Counted from the stretch's first letter, positions 1 through 7,054 are shown. The stretch is DNA of 8,138 bases from Lachnospiraceae bacterium (GCA_003484785.1 DNAD01000365.1:1-8138), one strand, 5' to 3'. Made by a program: numbers and translations. Notes: generated by a model from the letters alone, not told the origin.

Positions 1-185
1 CCGAAGCAGTAATACATCTGCTTATTTTCCGATACGGAAAACGAGCCTGTCTTCTCGTTATGAAAAGGACAGAGCCCGAAGTAATTGCTGCCTTTGCGTT
101 TGAGGTTTACGAAACCGGATATCAGCTGTACTATATCCGTACTCTGCCTTACCTGCTCTATTATCTCGTCAGAATAAAAAGGCAC
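1..185 (-). CDS. dnaG: DNA primase DnaG, N-terminal fragment (cut by window edge)
   Basis: This is the first 61 codons of the primase that makes RNA primers at the replication fork. The GTG start at 185-183 is set by a strong GGAGGA site just upstream. The reading frame stays open to the window edge. The visible part is the CHC2 zinc-binding domain: Cys39-Pro-Phe-His42, the stretch [13 protein letters not shown], and Cys60 in YYCFG. The last zinc ligand, expected near residue 63, lies just outside the window. The catalytic TOPRIM domain and helicase-binding domain are also outside. The gene follows the dGTPase gene by 17 bp in the same direction, and sigA/rpoD usually comes next in Firmicutes. 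One oddity is Gly47 where primases usually have Pro in EKTPSF. The identity is certain; the fragment is partial only because the window ends. Confidence 0.96.
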   Translation of the reverse strand, partial: MPFYSDEIIEQVRQSTDIVQLISGFVNLKRKGSNYFGLCPFHNEKTGSFSVSENKQMYYCF

Positions 186-202
186 TTTCTTCCTCCGTTT
201 TG

Positions 203-1207
203 TCAGCCATGCCAGGACTTGGGGATGTAGAGTTCCTCGTAAGTGGCTATGGCGAAATGATCCGTCATGGATGCGATAAAATCGCATGTAACCCGCTCTA
301 TGCTCTCTCCCCTGTCCATCAGCCGTTTATATTCATCAGGCAGCCTGTCCTTGTTTTTGACATAATATTCATACAGGGTCTTGACCAAAGATTCGGCTTT
401 TGATTCCTCTGCCTTTACCACAGGGTTCTGATATACATTCTTAAACATGAAAGCGCGCATCTGAAGCATCGCCTTCTCCACATAGGGCTCCATAAGTATA
501 TCATCCTTGTCAAGACTGGTAGCGATGATGTTATGAATAAGATGATCAAGGCGCTCTTTGGTATGATAGCCCAGCACATCACCTATCTCTTTGGGAACAT
601 CGCTGTCGCTTAATACCTTTGCCCTTATTGCATCATCCATATCATGATGGATATATGCGATCTTGTCGGACAATCTGACGACACGTCCCTCCAGCGTTGC
701 CGGCATCCTCGAGGTCTGGTGGTTCAGTATCCCGTCCCTTACCTCCCAGGTAAGATTGAGGCCCTTGCCGTCCTTTTCAAGGAATTCCACCACCCTCAGG
801 CTCTGTTCGTTATGGCGGAAGCCTTCCGCGCAGCACCGGTCAAGAGCCCTCTCCCCCGCATGTCCGAAGGGTGTATGTCCCAGATCGTGTCCCAGGGCGA
901 TGGCCTCCGTAAGATCCTCATTAAGCCTCAGCGCCTTGGCTACCGTCCGCGCATTCTGTGACACCTCAAGAGTATGGGTAAGCCTGGTTCTGTAATGATC
1001 CCCTTCCGGGGTCAGGAATACCTGGGTCTTGTCCTTTAAGCGCCTGAAGGAACGGGAATGCAGTATTCTGTCCCTGTCCCTCTGAAAAACAGGCCTGATA
1101 TCACATTCCTCCTCCCAGACATCCCGTCCTCTGGAGCTCTTGCTCAGAGTCGCAAAGGGGCTTAAATATTCCTCTTCTCTGTTTTCAACCATCTCTCTGA
1201 CAGTCAT
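203..1207 (-). CDS. dgt: dGTP triphosphohydrolase-like HD-domain protein
   Basis: This is a deoxynucleoside triphosphate triphosphohydrolase-like protein. The family releases triphosphate from dGTP or other dNTPs and helps balance the dNTP pool in the cytoplasm. Numbered from the upstream ATG at 1213, the HD metal-site residues are His80 (RLTHTLEV), His109-Asp110 ([14 protein letters not shown]) and Asp183 ([12 protein letters not shown]). The N-terminal [13 protein letters not shown] block and the central [10 protein letters not shown] block also fit the family. Length is about 334 residues, the short form typical of Gram-positives. Two in-frame ATGs are possible, at 1213 and 1207. I chose 1207 because the AAAGG at 1221-1217 is 9 bp from it but only 3 bp from the first. 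The gene is insulated from the purine operon by the terminator at 1332-1301 and probably begins a dgt-dnaG unit. The substrate cannot be fixed from sequence; many such proteins are general dNTPases. Confidence 0.93.
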   Translation of the reverse strand: MTVREMVENREEEYLSPFATLSKSSRGRDVWEEECDIRPVFQRDRDRILHSRSFRRLKDKTQVFLTPEGDHYRTRLTHTLEVSQNARTVAKALRLNEDLTEAIALGHDLGHTPFGHAGERALDRCCAEGFRHNEQSLRVVEFLEKDGKGLNLTWEVRDGILNHQTSRMPATLEGRVVRLSDKIAYIHHDMDDAIRAKVLSDSDVPKEIGDVLGYHTKERLDHLIHNIIATSLDKDDILMEPYVEKAMLQMRAFMFKNVYQNPVVKAEESKAESLVKTLYEYYVKNKDRLPDEYKRLMDRGESIERVTCDFIASMTDHFAIATYEELYIPKSWHG

Positions 1208-1216
1208 GATCATAAG

Positions 1217-1221
1217 CCTTT
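1217..1221 (-). promoter_or_regulatory. Ribosome binding site that decides the dgt start
   Basis: On the minus strand AAAGG lies here. It is 9 bp before the ATG at 1207 and only 3 bp before the ATG at 1213, so it favours the downstream start. The homologous N-terminus (MTVRE..., comparable to MTIRE... in relatives I recall) points the same way. Confidence 0.5.
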
Positions 1222-1300
1222 CATCATTACGGGAATACCTTGTATCCTCCCTCGTCTATAATATTCCGTATAAAAGAGCGATTTCCTTTTTTTGGGGGGG

Positions 1301-1332
1301 AAAAAGGGGCAGATGTTTAACACATCTGCCCC
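1301..1332 (-). terminator. Intrinsic terminator of the pur operon
   Basis: Read on the minus strand, a perfect 11-bp stem (GGGGCAGATGT paired with ACATCTGCCCC) closes a 5-nt loop and is followed at once by TTTTT. It starts 35 bp after the stop codon of the HAD gene and is the only strong intrinsic terminator in the window. The U-tract is just five long and then runs into seven C and seven A. On the plus strand no T-run directly follows the stem, so it should act in one direction only. Confidence 0.9.
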
Positions 1333-1366
1333 TCATCGGTGTTTTTCATGTTTTATGGGTAGAATC

Positions 1367-1978
1367 TCAATAGGTCTCGATCCCCAGGCTCACCAGCTCC
1401 TTTACAGCCTGATCCTTAGACCGGAATACAAAGGAGTGCATCCCGCATTCCACCGCGGCCTGCACATTGGCCGGAGTATCGTCCATGAAAATGCATTCTT
1501 CGCTCTTAAGACAATACCGGTCAAGCAGCAGCCTGTAAATGGCGTGATCCGGCTTGATAAGCTTATCCCGGAAGGATATGACGGCGCCGTCCATAAGCTT
1601 AAGAAAATCCATTTTTTCTCCGCTCTCATTAAAGCACTTTTCGGAAAAATTGGAGAGAGCGTATACATTGTAGCCGCTCTTCTTAAGCTGCTTAAGCCAG
1701 GGCTCGGTATAGGGATAGCTTTCGACTATCCCGTTCAGATCCCTTAGCATAAGCCTTATCTCAGTCTCCACCTCCGGATCATTTCTGATAAATCCCTTAA
1801 GGATCTCCTCGTAGGGCATTACTCCTTTGTCCATCTCATTCCAGAGCTGATCCCTGACGGTAGCCTGAGCAACCCTGTCAAAGATCTCTCCCCTGATCCC
1901 GAGGCTTGTGAAGTGCTTTTCCCAGCAAAATGCCAGCAGAACGTTTCCTATGTCAAAAATAATGTTTTTTATCGCCAT
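1367..1978 (-). CDS. HAD-superfamily phosphatase, YihX/HAD-IA-like
   Basis: This is a 203-residue haloacid dehalogenase-type hydrolase, probably a small-molecule phosphatase in the cytoplasm. Motif I is FDIGNVL with the nucleophile Asp9. Motif II is LSN (Ser109), motif III is Lys142 in KPDHAIY, and motif IV is Asp166-Asp167 in IFMDDTPANV. An alpha-helical cap lies at about residues 16-85. The residue two after Asp9 is Gly11, where most HAD phosphatases have the general acid Asp. The FDLGNV form also occurs in E. coli YihX, a sugar-phosphate phosphatase, which is the closest model I recall. The gene is last in the purC-purB-purA operon, 10 bp after purA. Its Shine-Dalgarno is weak: an AGG inside the purA stop region is about 13 bp away, so translation may be coupled to purA. 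Context suggests a nucleotide or phosphoribosyl substrate, but this is only inference. Confidence 0.88.
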   Translation of the reverse strand: MAIKNIIFDIGNVLLAFCWEKHFTSLGIRGEIFDRVAQATVRDQLWNEMDKGVMPYEEILKGFIRNDPEVETEIRLMLRDLNGIVESYPYTEPWLKQLKKSGYNVYALSNFSEKCFNESGEKMDFLKLMDGAVISFRDKLIKPDHAIYRLLLDRYCLKSEECIFMDDTPANVQAAVECGMHSFVFRSKDQAVKELVSLGIETY

Positions 1979-1988
1979 ATCAGATCGT

Positions 1989-3266
1989 CTACCTGTAAAT
2001 AATATCCTCTCTTCCCGGTCCGTTTGAGATCATGGTGATGGGGAAGCCTGTCTTTTCCTCGATAAACTCGATATACCTGCGGCAGTTATCCGGAAGGTCC
2101 CCGTATTCTCTTATTCCTCTTATGCTGCATTTCCAGCCCGGAAGCTTTTCAAGCACGGGCTTTGCCCTTTCGAGCCTCGAGGTTACCGGGAAATCCTCTG
2201 TTACCTCTTTATCGATCTCATACCCTGTACAGACAGGTATCTCATCCAGATATCCTAACACATCCAACACGGTAAATGCAACCTCTGTCGTTCCCTGAAG
2301 CCGCATTCCGTAACGCGAAGCAACGCAGTCGAACCATCCGACCCTTCTCGGCCTCCCGGTGGTCGCCCCGTATTCTCCGCCGTCTCCGCCTCTTCTGCGA
2401 AGCTCCTCTGCCTCATCTCCGAAGATCTCGGACACAAAGGCTCCGGCTCCTACTGCGGAGGAATAGGCCTTGCTGACCGTTACCACCTGCTTTATCTCAT
2501 AGGGAGGTATGCCTGCCCCGATGGCACCGTAGGCCGCAAGAGTGGAGGAGGAGGTGACCATCGGATATATTCCGTGGTCGGGATCCTTCAATGCCCCAAG
2601 CTGTCCCTCCAAAAGGACATTTTTCCCTTCCTTTACAGCCTTATACAGATAAGCAGCAGTATCGCAGACATAAGGCTTCACCATATCCCTGTAGCCCATA
2701 AGAGTCTCAAAAAGCTCCTTCTCATCTATGGGAGGCTTTTTGTACAGATGCACCAGCATGACATTTTTGATCTCGCTTATCCTGTGTATCTTATCCTTAA
2801 GTTCATTTTCATCGGAGAAAAGCTCATTTACCTGAAAGCCTGTCTTTGCATATTTATCGGAATAAAACGGCGCTATACCCGACCTCGTGGAGCCGAAGGA
2901 TCTGCCTGCAAGCCTCTCCTCCTCAAGGGCATCCATCTCGATATGATAGGGCATAACTATCTGTGCCCTGTCGGATATCAGAAGCTTCGGCGCGGGTACA
3001 CCCCTGTCCTCGATCTCCTTAAGCTCCTTAAAAAGAAGGGGTATGTTGAGAGCCACACCGTTTCCGATAACGCTTGTGGTATGATTGTAAAAAACTCCGG
3101 AAGGAAGGGTATGAAGCGCGAATTTTCCATAGTCATTGACGATCGTATGACCGGCATTGGCGCCTCCCTGAAAGCGGACTATTATCTCGGCGTCCTGAGC
3201 GAGCATATCCGTGATCTTTCCTTTTCCCTCATCTCCCCAGTTGGCTCCTACTATTGCTTTTACCAT
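1989..3266 (-). CDS. purA: Adenylosuccinate synthetase (variant IMP loop)
   Basis: PurA joins IMP and aspartate using GTP to give adenylosuccinate, the first step from IMP to AMP. The 425-residue length is normal. Visible motifs are GDEGKGK at 11-17 with the catalytic Asp12, NAGHT at 37-41 with His40, the Thr/Gly loop STRSGIAPFY at about 126-135, DHGIYPMVTSS at 230-240, and GATTGRPRRVGWFD at about 300-313. The loop usually read EGAQGTLLD is EGQLGALKD at about 220-228, so Leu223 sits where the IMP-contacting Gln normally is. The Arg that reaches into the partner subunit (Arg143 in E. coli) aligns with Lys141. The frame is clean across this area, so it is not a sequencing frameshift. An AGGAGG site sits 4 bp before the ATG. 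It lies 18 bp after purB and 10 bp before the HAD gene. It is probably a functional enzyme of a divergent clostridial clade. Confidence 0.96.
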   Translation of the reverse strand: MVKAIVGANWGDEGKGKITDMLAQDAEIIVRFQGGANAGHTIVNDYGKFALHTLPSGVFYNHTTSVIGNGVALNIPLLFKELKEIEDRGVPAPKLLISDRAQIVMPYHIEMDALEEERLAGRSFGSTRSGIAPFYSDKYAKTGFQVNELFSDENELKDKIHRISEIKNVMLVHLYKKPPIDEKELFETLMGYRDMVKPYVCDTAAYLYKAVKEGKNVLLEGQLGALKDPDHGIYPMVTSSSTLAAYGAIGAGIPPYEIKQVVTVSKAYSSAVGAGAFVSEIFGDEAEELRRRGGDGGEYGATTGRPRRVGWFDCVASRYGMRLQGTTEVAFTVLDVLGYLDEIPVCTGYEIDKEVTEDFPVTSRLERAKPVLEKLPGWKCSIRGIREYGDLPDNCRRYIEFIEEKTGFPITMISNGPGREDIIYR

Positions 3267-3284
3267 AATACCTCCTCTCCGGCT

Positions 3285-4739
3285 TTAAACAGAAATATAA
3301 GCGGTCATTCCAAGCTCATCCCTGTTCTCATCAAGCACCGGTCTTACAACCCTCTTAAGATATCCTTCCACCTGCTCGACGGCTCTGCCGATATATTTTT
3401 TCGGATCTGACAGTTCCTCAAGCTTCTCCCTGGAAATATTGAATTTATCATCACCGGCGATAAGTTCCAGCAGATTGTTATCAAGGCCCTTTGCCTTCAC
3501 GTTGGCACCGGCCTCCATTGACAGCCTTCTTATCTCCTCGTGGAGCTTTTGTCTGTCACCGCCGTTCTTTACCGCATCCATCAGTATGTTCTCGGTAGCC
3601 ATAAACGGCAGCTCGCTCATCAGCTGTTTGTATATCACCTTTTCATAGACCACCAGGCCGTCCGCTACGTTCATGCACAGATCCAGAACCCCGTCACAGG
3701 CCAGGAAGGCCTCCGGAATGCTGAGCCTCTTGTTTGCCGAATCGTCAAGGGTCCTTTCGAACCACTGTGAGGCAGCGGTAATGGCAGGGTTTAAGGCGTC
3801 TATTATTATATAGCGGCTCAGCGAGGCTATCCTCTCGCTGCGCATGGGATTTCTCTTATATGCCATGGCCGAAGAGCCGATCTGGCTTTTCTCAAAGGGC
3901 TCCTCCACCTGCTTAAGATGCTGCAAAAGCCTTATGTCATTGGAAAACTTGTGGGCGCTCTGGGCTATGCCCGAAAGAACCCCGGCCACCCTTGTATCAA
4001 CCTTTCTTGAATAGGTCTGGCCGCTTACGGGAACACATTCCCCAAAGCCCATCTTCTCTGCTATGATGGGATCCAGCTTCTCAACCGTCTCATTGTCGCC
4101 GTTAAAGAGCTCAAGGAAGCTTGCCTGTGTGCCCGTGGTTCCCTTCGAGCCAAGCAGCTTCATAGTGGAAAGCACATGATCCAGATCCTCAAGATCCATC
4201 ATAAACTCATTTATCCAAAGGCTCGCCCTCTTTCCCACCGTCGTAGGCTGGGCAGGCTGGAAATGGGTAAAGGCAAGGGTCGGAAGAGCCTTGTATTTCT
4301 CCGAAAAATCCGCAAGGACATCTATAACGTTGAGAAGCTTTCTGCGGACAAGCTTCAGAGCCTCGGTCATCACTATTATGTCCGTATTATCACCCACATA
4401 ACAGGAGGTTGCCCCCAGGTGTATTATGCCCCTGGCCTTCGGACACTGCTCTCCGTAGGCATATACGTGGCTCATCACATCGTGGCGCACTTCCTTTTCT
4501 CTCTGCCTTGCGGTCTCGTAATTGATGTTCTCCGCATTTGCCTTAAGCTCGTCTATCATTTCCGGAGTTATGACCGGCTTTCCGTTCTCCGAAAGCCCCA
4601 GCTCCATCTCCGCCTCCGCAAGGGCGATCCAGAGCTTTCTCCAGGTTTTAAACTTCATGTCCTGAGAAAAGATATACTGCATTTCTTCGCTTGCGTAGCG
4701 CTCCGAAAGCGGACTTATATATCTGTCGGTCCTCTCCAT
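3285..4739 (-). CDS. purB: Adenylosuccinate lyase, long human-like type
   Basis: PurB is a tetrameric lyase of the fumarase/aspartase superfamily. It acts twice in purine synthesis, splitting fumarate from SAICAR to give AICAR and from adenylosuccinate to give AMP. At 484 residues it is about 50 longer than the Bacillus form. It matches the human ADSL pattern block by block: RHDVMSHV at 85-92, GIIHLGATSCYVGDNTD at 104-120, FTHFQPAQPTTVGKR at 157-171, and the signature GSSAMAYKRNPMRSER at 288-303. Predicted catalytic residues are His159 (general acid) and Ser289 in the flexible signature loop. The signature has Ala292 where Pro is common (AMPYKRNP). The start is clear: GGAGGA overlaps the purC stop and sits 4 bp before the ATG, with an 8-bp intergenic gap. 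Identity is secure. Confidence 0.97.
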   Translation of the reverse strand: MERTDRYISPLSERYASEEMQYIFSQDMKFKTWRKLWIALAEAEMELGLSENGKPVITPEMIDELKANAENINYETARQREKEVRHDVMSHVYAYGEQCPKARGIIHLGATSCYVGDNTDIIVMTEALKLVRRKLLNVIDVLADFSEKYKALPTLAFTHFQPAQPTTVGKRASLWINEFMMDLEDLDHVLSTMKLLGSKGTTGTQASFLELFNGDNETVEKLDPIIAEKMGFGECVPVSGQTYSRKVDTRVAGVLSGIAQSAHKFSNDIRLLQHLKQVEEPFEKSQIGSSAMAYKRNPMRSERIASLSRYIIIDALNPAITAASQWFERTLDDSANKRLSIPEAFLACDGVLDLCMNVADGLVVYEKVIYKQLMSELPFMATENILMDAVKNGGDRQKLHEEIRRLSMEAGANVKAKGLDNNLLELIAGDDKFNISREKLEELSDPKKYIGRAVEQVEGYLKRVVRPVLDENRDELGMTAYISV

Positions 4740-4742
4740 AGC

Positions 4743-4748
4743 TCCTCC
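4743..4748 (-). promoter_or_regulatory. purB ribosome binding site overlapping the purC stop
   Basis: The minus strand reads TAGGAGGAGCTATG: the G of the purC TAG stop is the first G of the purB Shine-Dalgarno. Ribosomes that finish PurC therefore stop on the purB initiation site, which suggests translational coupling and matched amounts of the two enzymes that act in succession. Confidence 0.8.
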
Positions 4749-5455
4749 TATGCCAGTCCAAGCCTCTTGAATACCTCTTCGTAGGCCTCCTCAACGTTTC
4801 CCAGATCCCGCCTGAAGCGATCCTTATCAAGCTTTTCATGTGTGTGCACATCCCAGAGCCTGCAGGTATCCGGGGATATTTCATCTGCCAGGATGATCTC
4901 TCCCTTATATCTTCCGAACTCTATCTTAAAATCCACCAGCTCTATGTCAGCCTTTAAGAAATACGCCTTAAGGACATCGTTTACCTTAAAGGCATATTTC
5001 TTAATTGTATCGATCTCCTCTTCGGTGGCAAGCTCCAGAGCGAGGGCAAAATAGCTGTTGATAAGAGGATCCCCGAGCTCATCGTTCTTGTAGCTGAACT
5101 CTATGGTGGGCTGTTTAAAGGGAGTGCCCTCCTCTACGCCCAGGCGCTTTGAAAAGCTGCCCGCAGCTATGTTCCTTATGATGACCTCCAGGGGCACTAT
5201 CTGAACCTTCTTAACCGCCGTTTCCCTGTCCGAAAGCTCCTCAATATAGTGAGTAGGCACACCCTCCTTCTCAAGCAGCCTGAAAACATGATTCGTCATC
5301 CGGTTATTGATAACGCCCTTTCCGACTATGGTTCCCTTTTTCTCTCCGTTAAATGCCGTGGCGTCGTCCTTGTAATCAACGATCACCACATCCGGATCCT
5401 CTGTTGCAAAGACCTTCTTGGCCTTTCCTTCGTAAAGCTGTTCTCTCTTTTCCAT
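4748..5455 (-). CDS. purC: SAICAR synthetase (phosphoribosylaminoimidazole-succinocarboxamide synthase)
   Basis: PurC couples CAIR with aspartate, spending ATP, to make SAICAR in de novo purine synthesis; PurB from the next gene uses the product. The chosen start gives 235 residues, normal for the short bacterial single-domain form. Motifs are [10 protein letters not shown] at 7-16, the family signature [11 protein letters not shown] at 94-104, [13 protein letters not shown] at 173-185 and [12 protein letters not shown] at 191-202. A GTG at 5470 would add five residues, but it lacks a Shine-Dalgarno. The ATG at 5455 has AAAGGAAG at a good distance, and [15 protein letters not shown] is the usual PurC beginning. 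The gene opens the purC-purB-purA-HAD run and follows a 120-bp gap after the ABC transporter ATPase gene. Whether it has its own promoter is unclear. Confidence 0.97.
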   Translation of the reverse strand: MEKREQLYEGKAKKVFATEDPDVVIVDYKDDATAFNGEKKGTIVGKGVINNRMTNHVFRLLEKEGVPTHYIEELSDRETAVKKVQIVPLEVIIRNIAAGSFSKRLGVEEGTPFKQPTIEFSYKNDELGDPLINSYFALALELATEEEIDTIKKYAFKVNDVLKAYFLKADIELVDFKIEFGRYKGEIILADEISPDTCRLWDVHTHEKLDKDRFRRDLGNVEEAYEEVFKRLGLA

Positions 5456-5459
5456 TATT

Positions 5460-5467
5460 CTTCCTTT
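5460..5467 (-). promoter_or_regulatory. Ribosome binding site that decides the purC start
   Basis: AAAGGAAG on the minus strand ends 4 bp before the ATG at 5455. It overlaps the codons that follow the alternative GTG at 5470, so the longer start is unlikely. Confidence 0.75.
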
Positions 5468-5481
5468 CACCGTTGCCGCTC

Positions 5482-5551
5482 CAGCTTAAGGCCGGGCAGG
5501 AACGTGTTTTATAAGCTGTATCATCATTACAAAAGTCTCTGATACATAGCT
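5482..5551 (-). promoter_or_regulatory. Leader/promoter region of purC with two competing inverted repeats
   Basis: Two dyads share one arm. Upstream dyad on the minus strand: AGCT-AT-GTATCA (5551-5540) can pair with TGATACAGCT (5523-5514), giving 10 bp with a 2-nt bulge and a 16-nt loop. Downstream dyad: CAGCTTA (5518-5512) can pair with TAAGCTG (5488-5482), 7 bp across 23 nt. Both need 5518-5514, so they cannot form together. A TATAAA hexamer at 5513-5508 could be a -10 box, but I see no good -35 partner. No purine-riboswitch core and no PurR-box-like CGAACA pair was recognised here. The element could be an RNA switch, an operator, or chance. Confidence 0.35.
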
Positions 5552-5575
5552 GTCCGTCAGCGCTTCTATGTTATG

Positions 5576-6340
5576 TTAACTTCCGTATTTCCCCGTGAAT
5601 TCGGTAAAGCGCTCATTTCCCGATCCGAATACCTCCTCCGGGGAGCCCTCCAGGGCTATGAGACCTTTTTCCATAAATACTATACGGTCGGAAACCTCTT
5701 TTGCAAAGCCTATTTCATGAGTGACGATTATCATTGTCCTGTGCTCCGCTGCCAGATCCTTTATCACCTTCAGCACTTCACCGGTAAGCTCAGGATCCAG
5801 GGCTGAGGTGGGCTCGTCGAAATACATCACCTTGGGATCCAGGGCCAGGGCTCTTATGATCGATACCCTCTGCTGCTGTCCTCCCGACAGCTGCCCCGGG
5901 TAATGGTCGGCCCTGTCCAGAAGCCCAAAGCGTTCAAGGAGCTTTAAGGCATTTTCCTTCGCAGTCTCCTTCGGCACCCCGTAAACCTTTACCGGGGCAT
6001 CCGTAATATTTTTAAGCACCGTAAAATGAGGAAAAAGGTTAAAGCTCTGAAATACCAGGCCGAAAGAGCGGCTTATCTCCTTAAGCTCCTTCTTCGGGGC
6101 ATAGACGCACTTTCCGCTCTCGTCCCTGTAAGCGGCCTTCTTTCCCATATAGATGAGCTCTCCGTCATCCATGGTCTCAAGGAGGGTGGCGCAGCGCAAA
6201 AGAGTGGTCTTTCCCGAGCCGGAGGGCCCGAGTATCGAAACCACCTCTCCCTGATCAACGCTTATGGAGACATCCTTAAGGACATCGGCCTTTCCGAAGC
6301 CCTTTCTCATATGTTTTATCTCAACAAATCTCTGCGGCAT
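5576..6340 (-). CDS. Amino acid ABC transporter ATP-binding protein
   Basis: This is the cytoplasmic ATPase that powers import by the permease encoded next to it. All nucleotide-binding motifs are intact: Walker A GPSGSGKT at 38-45, Q-loop Gln98 ([15 protein letters not shown]), signature LSGGQQQR at 151-158, Walker B VMYFDEP at 171-177, D-loop SALD at 179-182 and switch His208. The FQSFNLFPH and [11 protein letters not shown] blocks are typical of the polar amino acid (GlnQ/HisP-type) group. Length of 254 is slightly over the usual 240 because of an insert at about 66-86, between the Walker A region and the Q-loop. It is third in the operon, 27 bp after the permease gene, with a modest AGGG site 7 bp before the ATG. 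The substrate cannot be told from the ATPase. Confidence 0.95.
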   Translation of the reverse strand: MPQRFVEIKHMRKGFGKADVLKDVSISVDQGEVVSILGPSGSGKTTLLRCATLLETMDDGELIYMGKKAAYRDESGKCVYAPKKELKEISRSFGLVFQSFNLFPHFTVLKNITDAPVKVYGVPKETAKENALKLLERFGLLDRADHYPGQLSGGQQQRVSIIRALALDPKVMYFDEPTSALDPELTGEVLKVIKDLAAEHRTMIIVTHEIGFAKEVSDRIVFMEKGLIALEGSPEEVFGSGNERFTEFTGKYGS

Positions 6341-6367
6341 ACAAAACCCTGTTCAATGACAGCATTC

Positions 6368-7015
6368 TTAATAGTAATTCATGGATTTTTCCAGACGTCC
6401 CATCGCAAACGCCACCACAAAATTAAACACATAGTAGAACAGACCCGCGACAATGAACGGCATCATCGTGGTCTGGGCGGCCGCTATGGCCTTGGCCTCG
6501 GTAAACATCTCAGGCACCGCTATGACAAAGGCAAGCGAAGTATCCTTTACAAGAGTTATCACCTCGTTGGTGACCGAGGGAAGCACTGTCTTTACGACCT
6601 GGGGAAGTATGATCCTTATAAAGGTCTGGGAACCGGAATACCCCAGAAGCTTTGCCGCCTCGTACTGCCCCTTTGGTATCGATTCTATCCCGCCCCTGTA
6701 TATCTCGGCAAAATAGGCCGCATAGTTTAGGACAAAGCCTATGATCACGGCTGCAAACCTGTAGCTTGCCTTTATCTTTATCCCGAAAAGATAATAGGGC
6801 CCGAAGAATACCACCATGAGCTGCAGCATGAGGGGAGTTCCCCGCATTATCGAAATGTATATCTTTATGACAGAGCTGAGCAACCTGTTCTTTGAGAGCC
6901 GCCCGAGAGCGACTATAAGCCCCAGGGGCAGGGAAAAAAGGAGTGTCAGGGAAAAGATCATGATACTCGTAACCGAACCGTTTAGAAGCTGTATTATGAT
7001 TTTCCCGACACTCAT
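6368..7015 (-). CDS. Amino acid ABC transporter permease (HisM/GlnP type)
   Basis: This is an integral membrane subunit of a polar amino acid importer, 215 residues long, probably working as a homodimer because only one permease gene is present. Hydrophobic segments occur at about 16-38, 62-78, 86-105, 155-170 and 185-205. The IMRGTPLMLQL block at 56-66 is typical of the His/Glu/Gln/Arg/opine permease family. The EAA loop that docks on the ATPase is at about 107-139 (RGGIESIPKGQYEAAKLLGYS). The start has GGAG 8 bp upstream. The 84-bp gap before it, reaching back to the binding-protein gene, carries a strong hairpin. The substrate is not determined. Confidence 0.94.
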   Translation of the reverse strand: MSVGKIIIQLLNGSVTSIMIFSLTLLFSLPLGLIVALGRLSKNRLLSSVIKIYISIMRGTPLMLQLMVVFFGPYYLFGIKIKASYRFAAVIIGFVLNYAAYFAEIYRGGIESIPKGQYEAAKLLGYSGSQTFIRIILPQVVKTVLPSVTNEVITLVKDTSLAFVIAVPEMFTEAKAIAAAQTTMMPFIVAGLFYYVFNFVVAFAMGRLEKSMNYY

Positions 7016-7054
7016 CTCTCAATCTCCCAAATCATTCCCGATAACGGAAACCGT

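Noticed and set aside
1208..1225. Possible five-codon leader peptide (MMKGL) whose stop overlaps the ATG at 1213
   Set aside because: It is too short to assess, has only a poorly spaced AAGG, and such mini-frames are common by chance.
1225..1250. Small imperfect dyad (GGGA..ATAC / GTAT..TCCC) upstream of dgt
   Set aside because: Only two 4-bp segments with a 2-nt bulge and a 3-nt loop; not stable enough to call.
1245..1280. Possible -10 boxes (TATTAT, TATAGA) for a dgt promoter
   Set aside because: No acceptable -35 at 16-18 bp for any of them. A promoter is expected here, but I cannot place it.
2574..3410. A 278-codon plus-strand open frame opposite purA and purB
   Set aside because: It lies antisense to two unmistakable enzymes, crosses their gap, has no Shine-Dalgarno or recognisable domain, and its composition fits a codon-bias shadow.
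4176..4784. A 202-codon plus-strand open frame opposite purB
   Set aside because: It is a shadow of the highly conserved PurB frame with no independent support.
5456..5575. Purine riboswitch or PurR box in the purC leader
   Set aside because: The three-stem purine aptamer core and the CGAACA/TGTTCG-type box pair were looked for and not found.
6026..6730. A 234-codon plus-strand open frame opposite the ATPase and permease genes
   Set aside because: It is fully antisense to intact ABC genes with all motifs. The translation shows no domain and no start signals.
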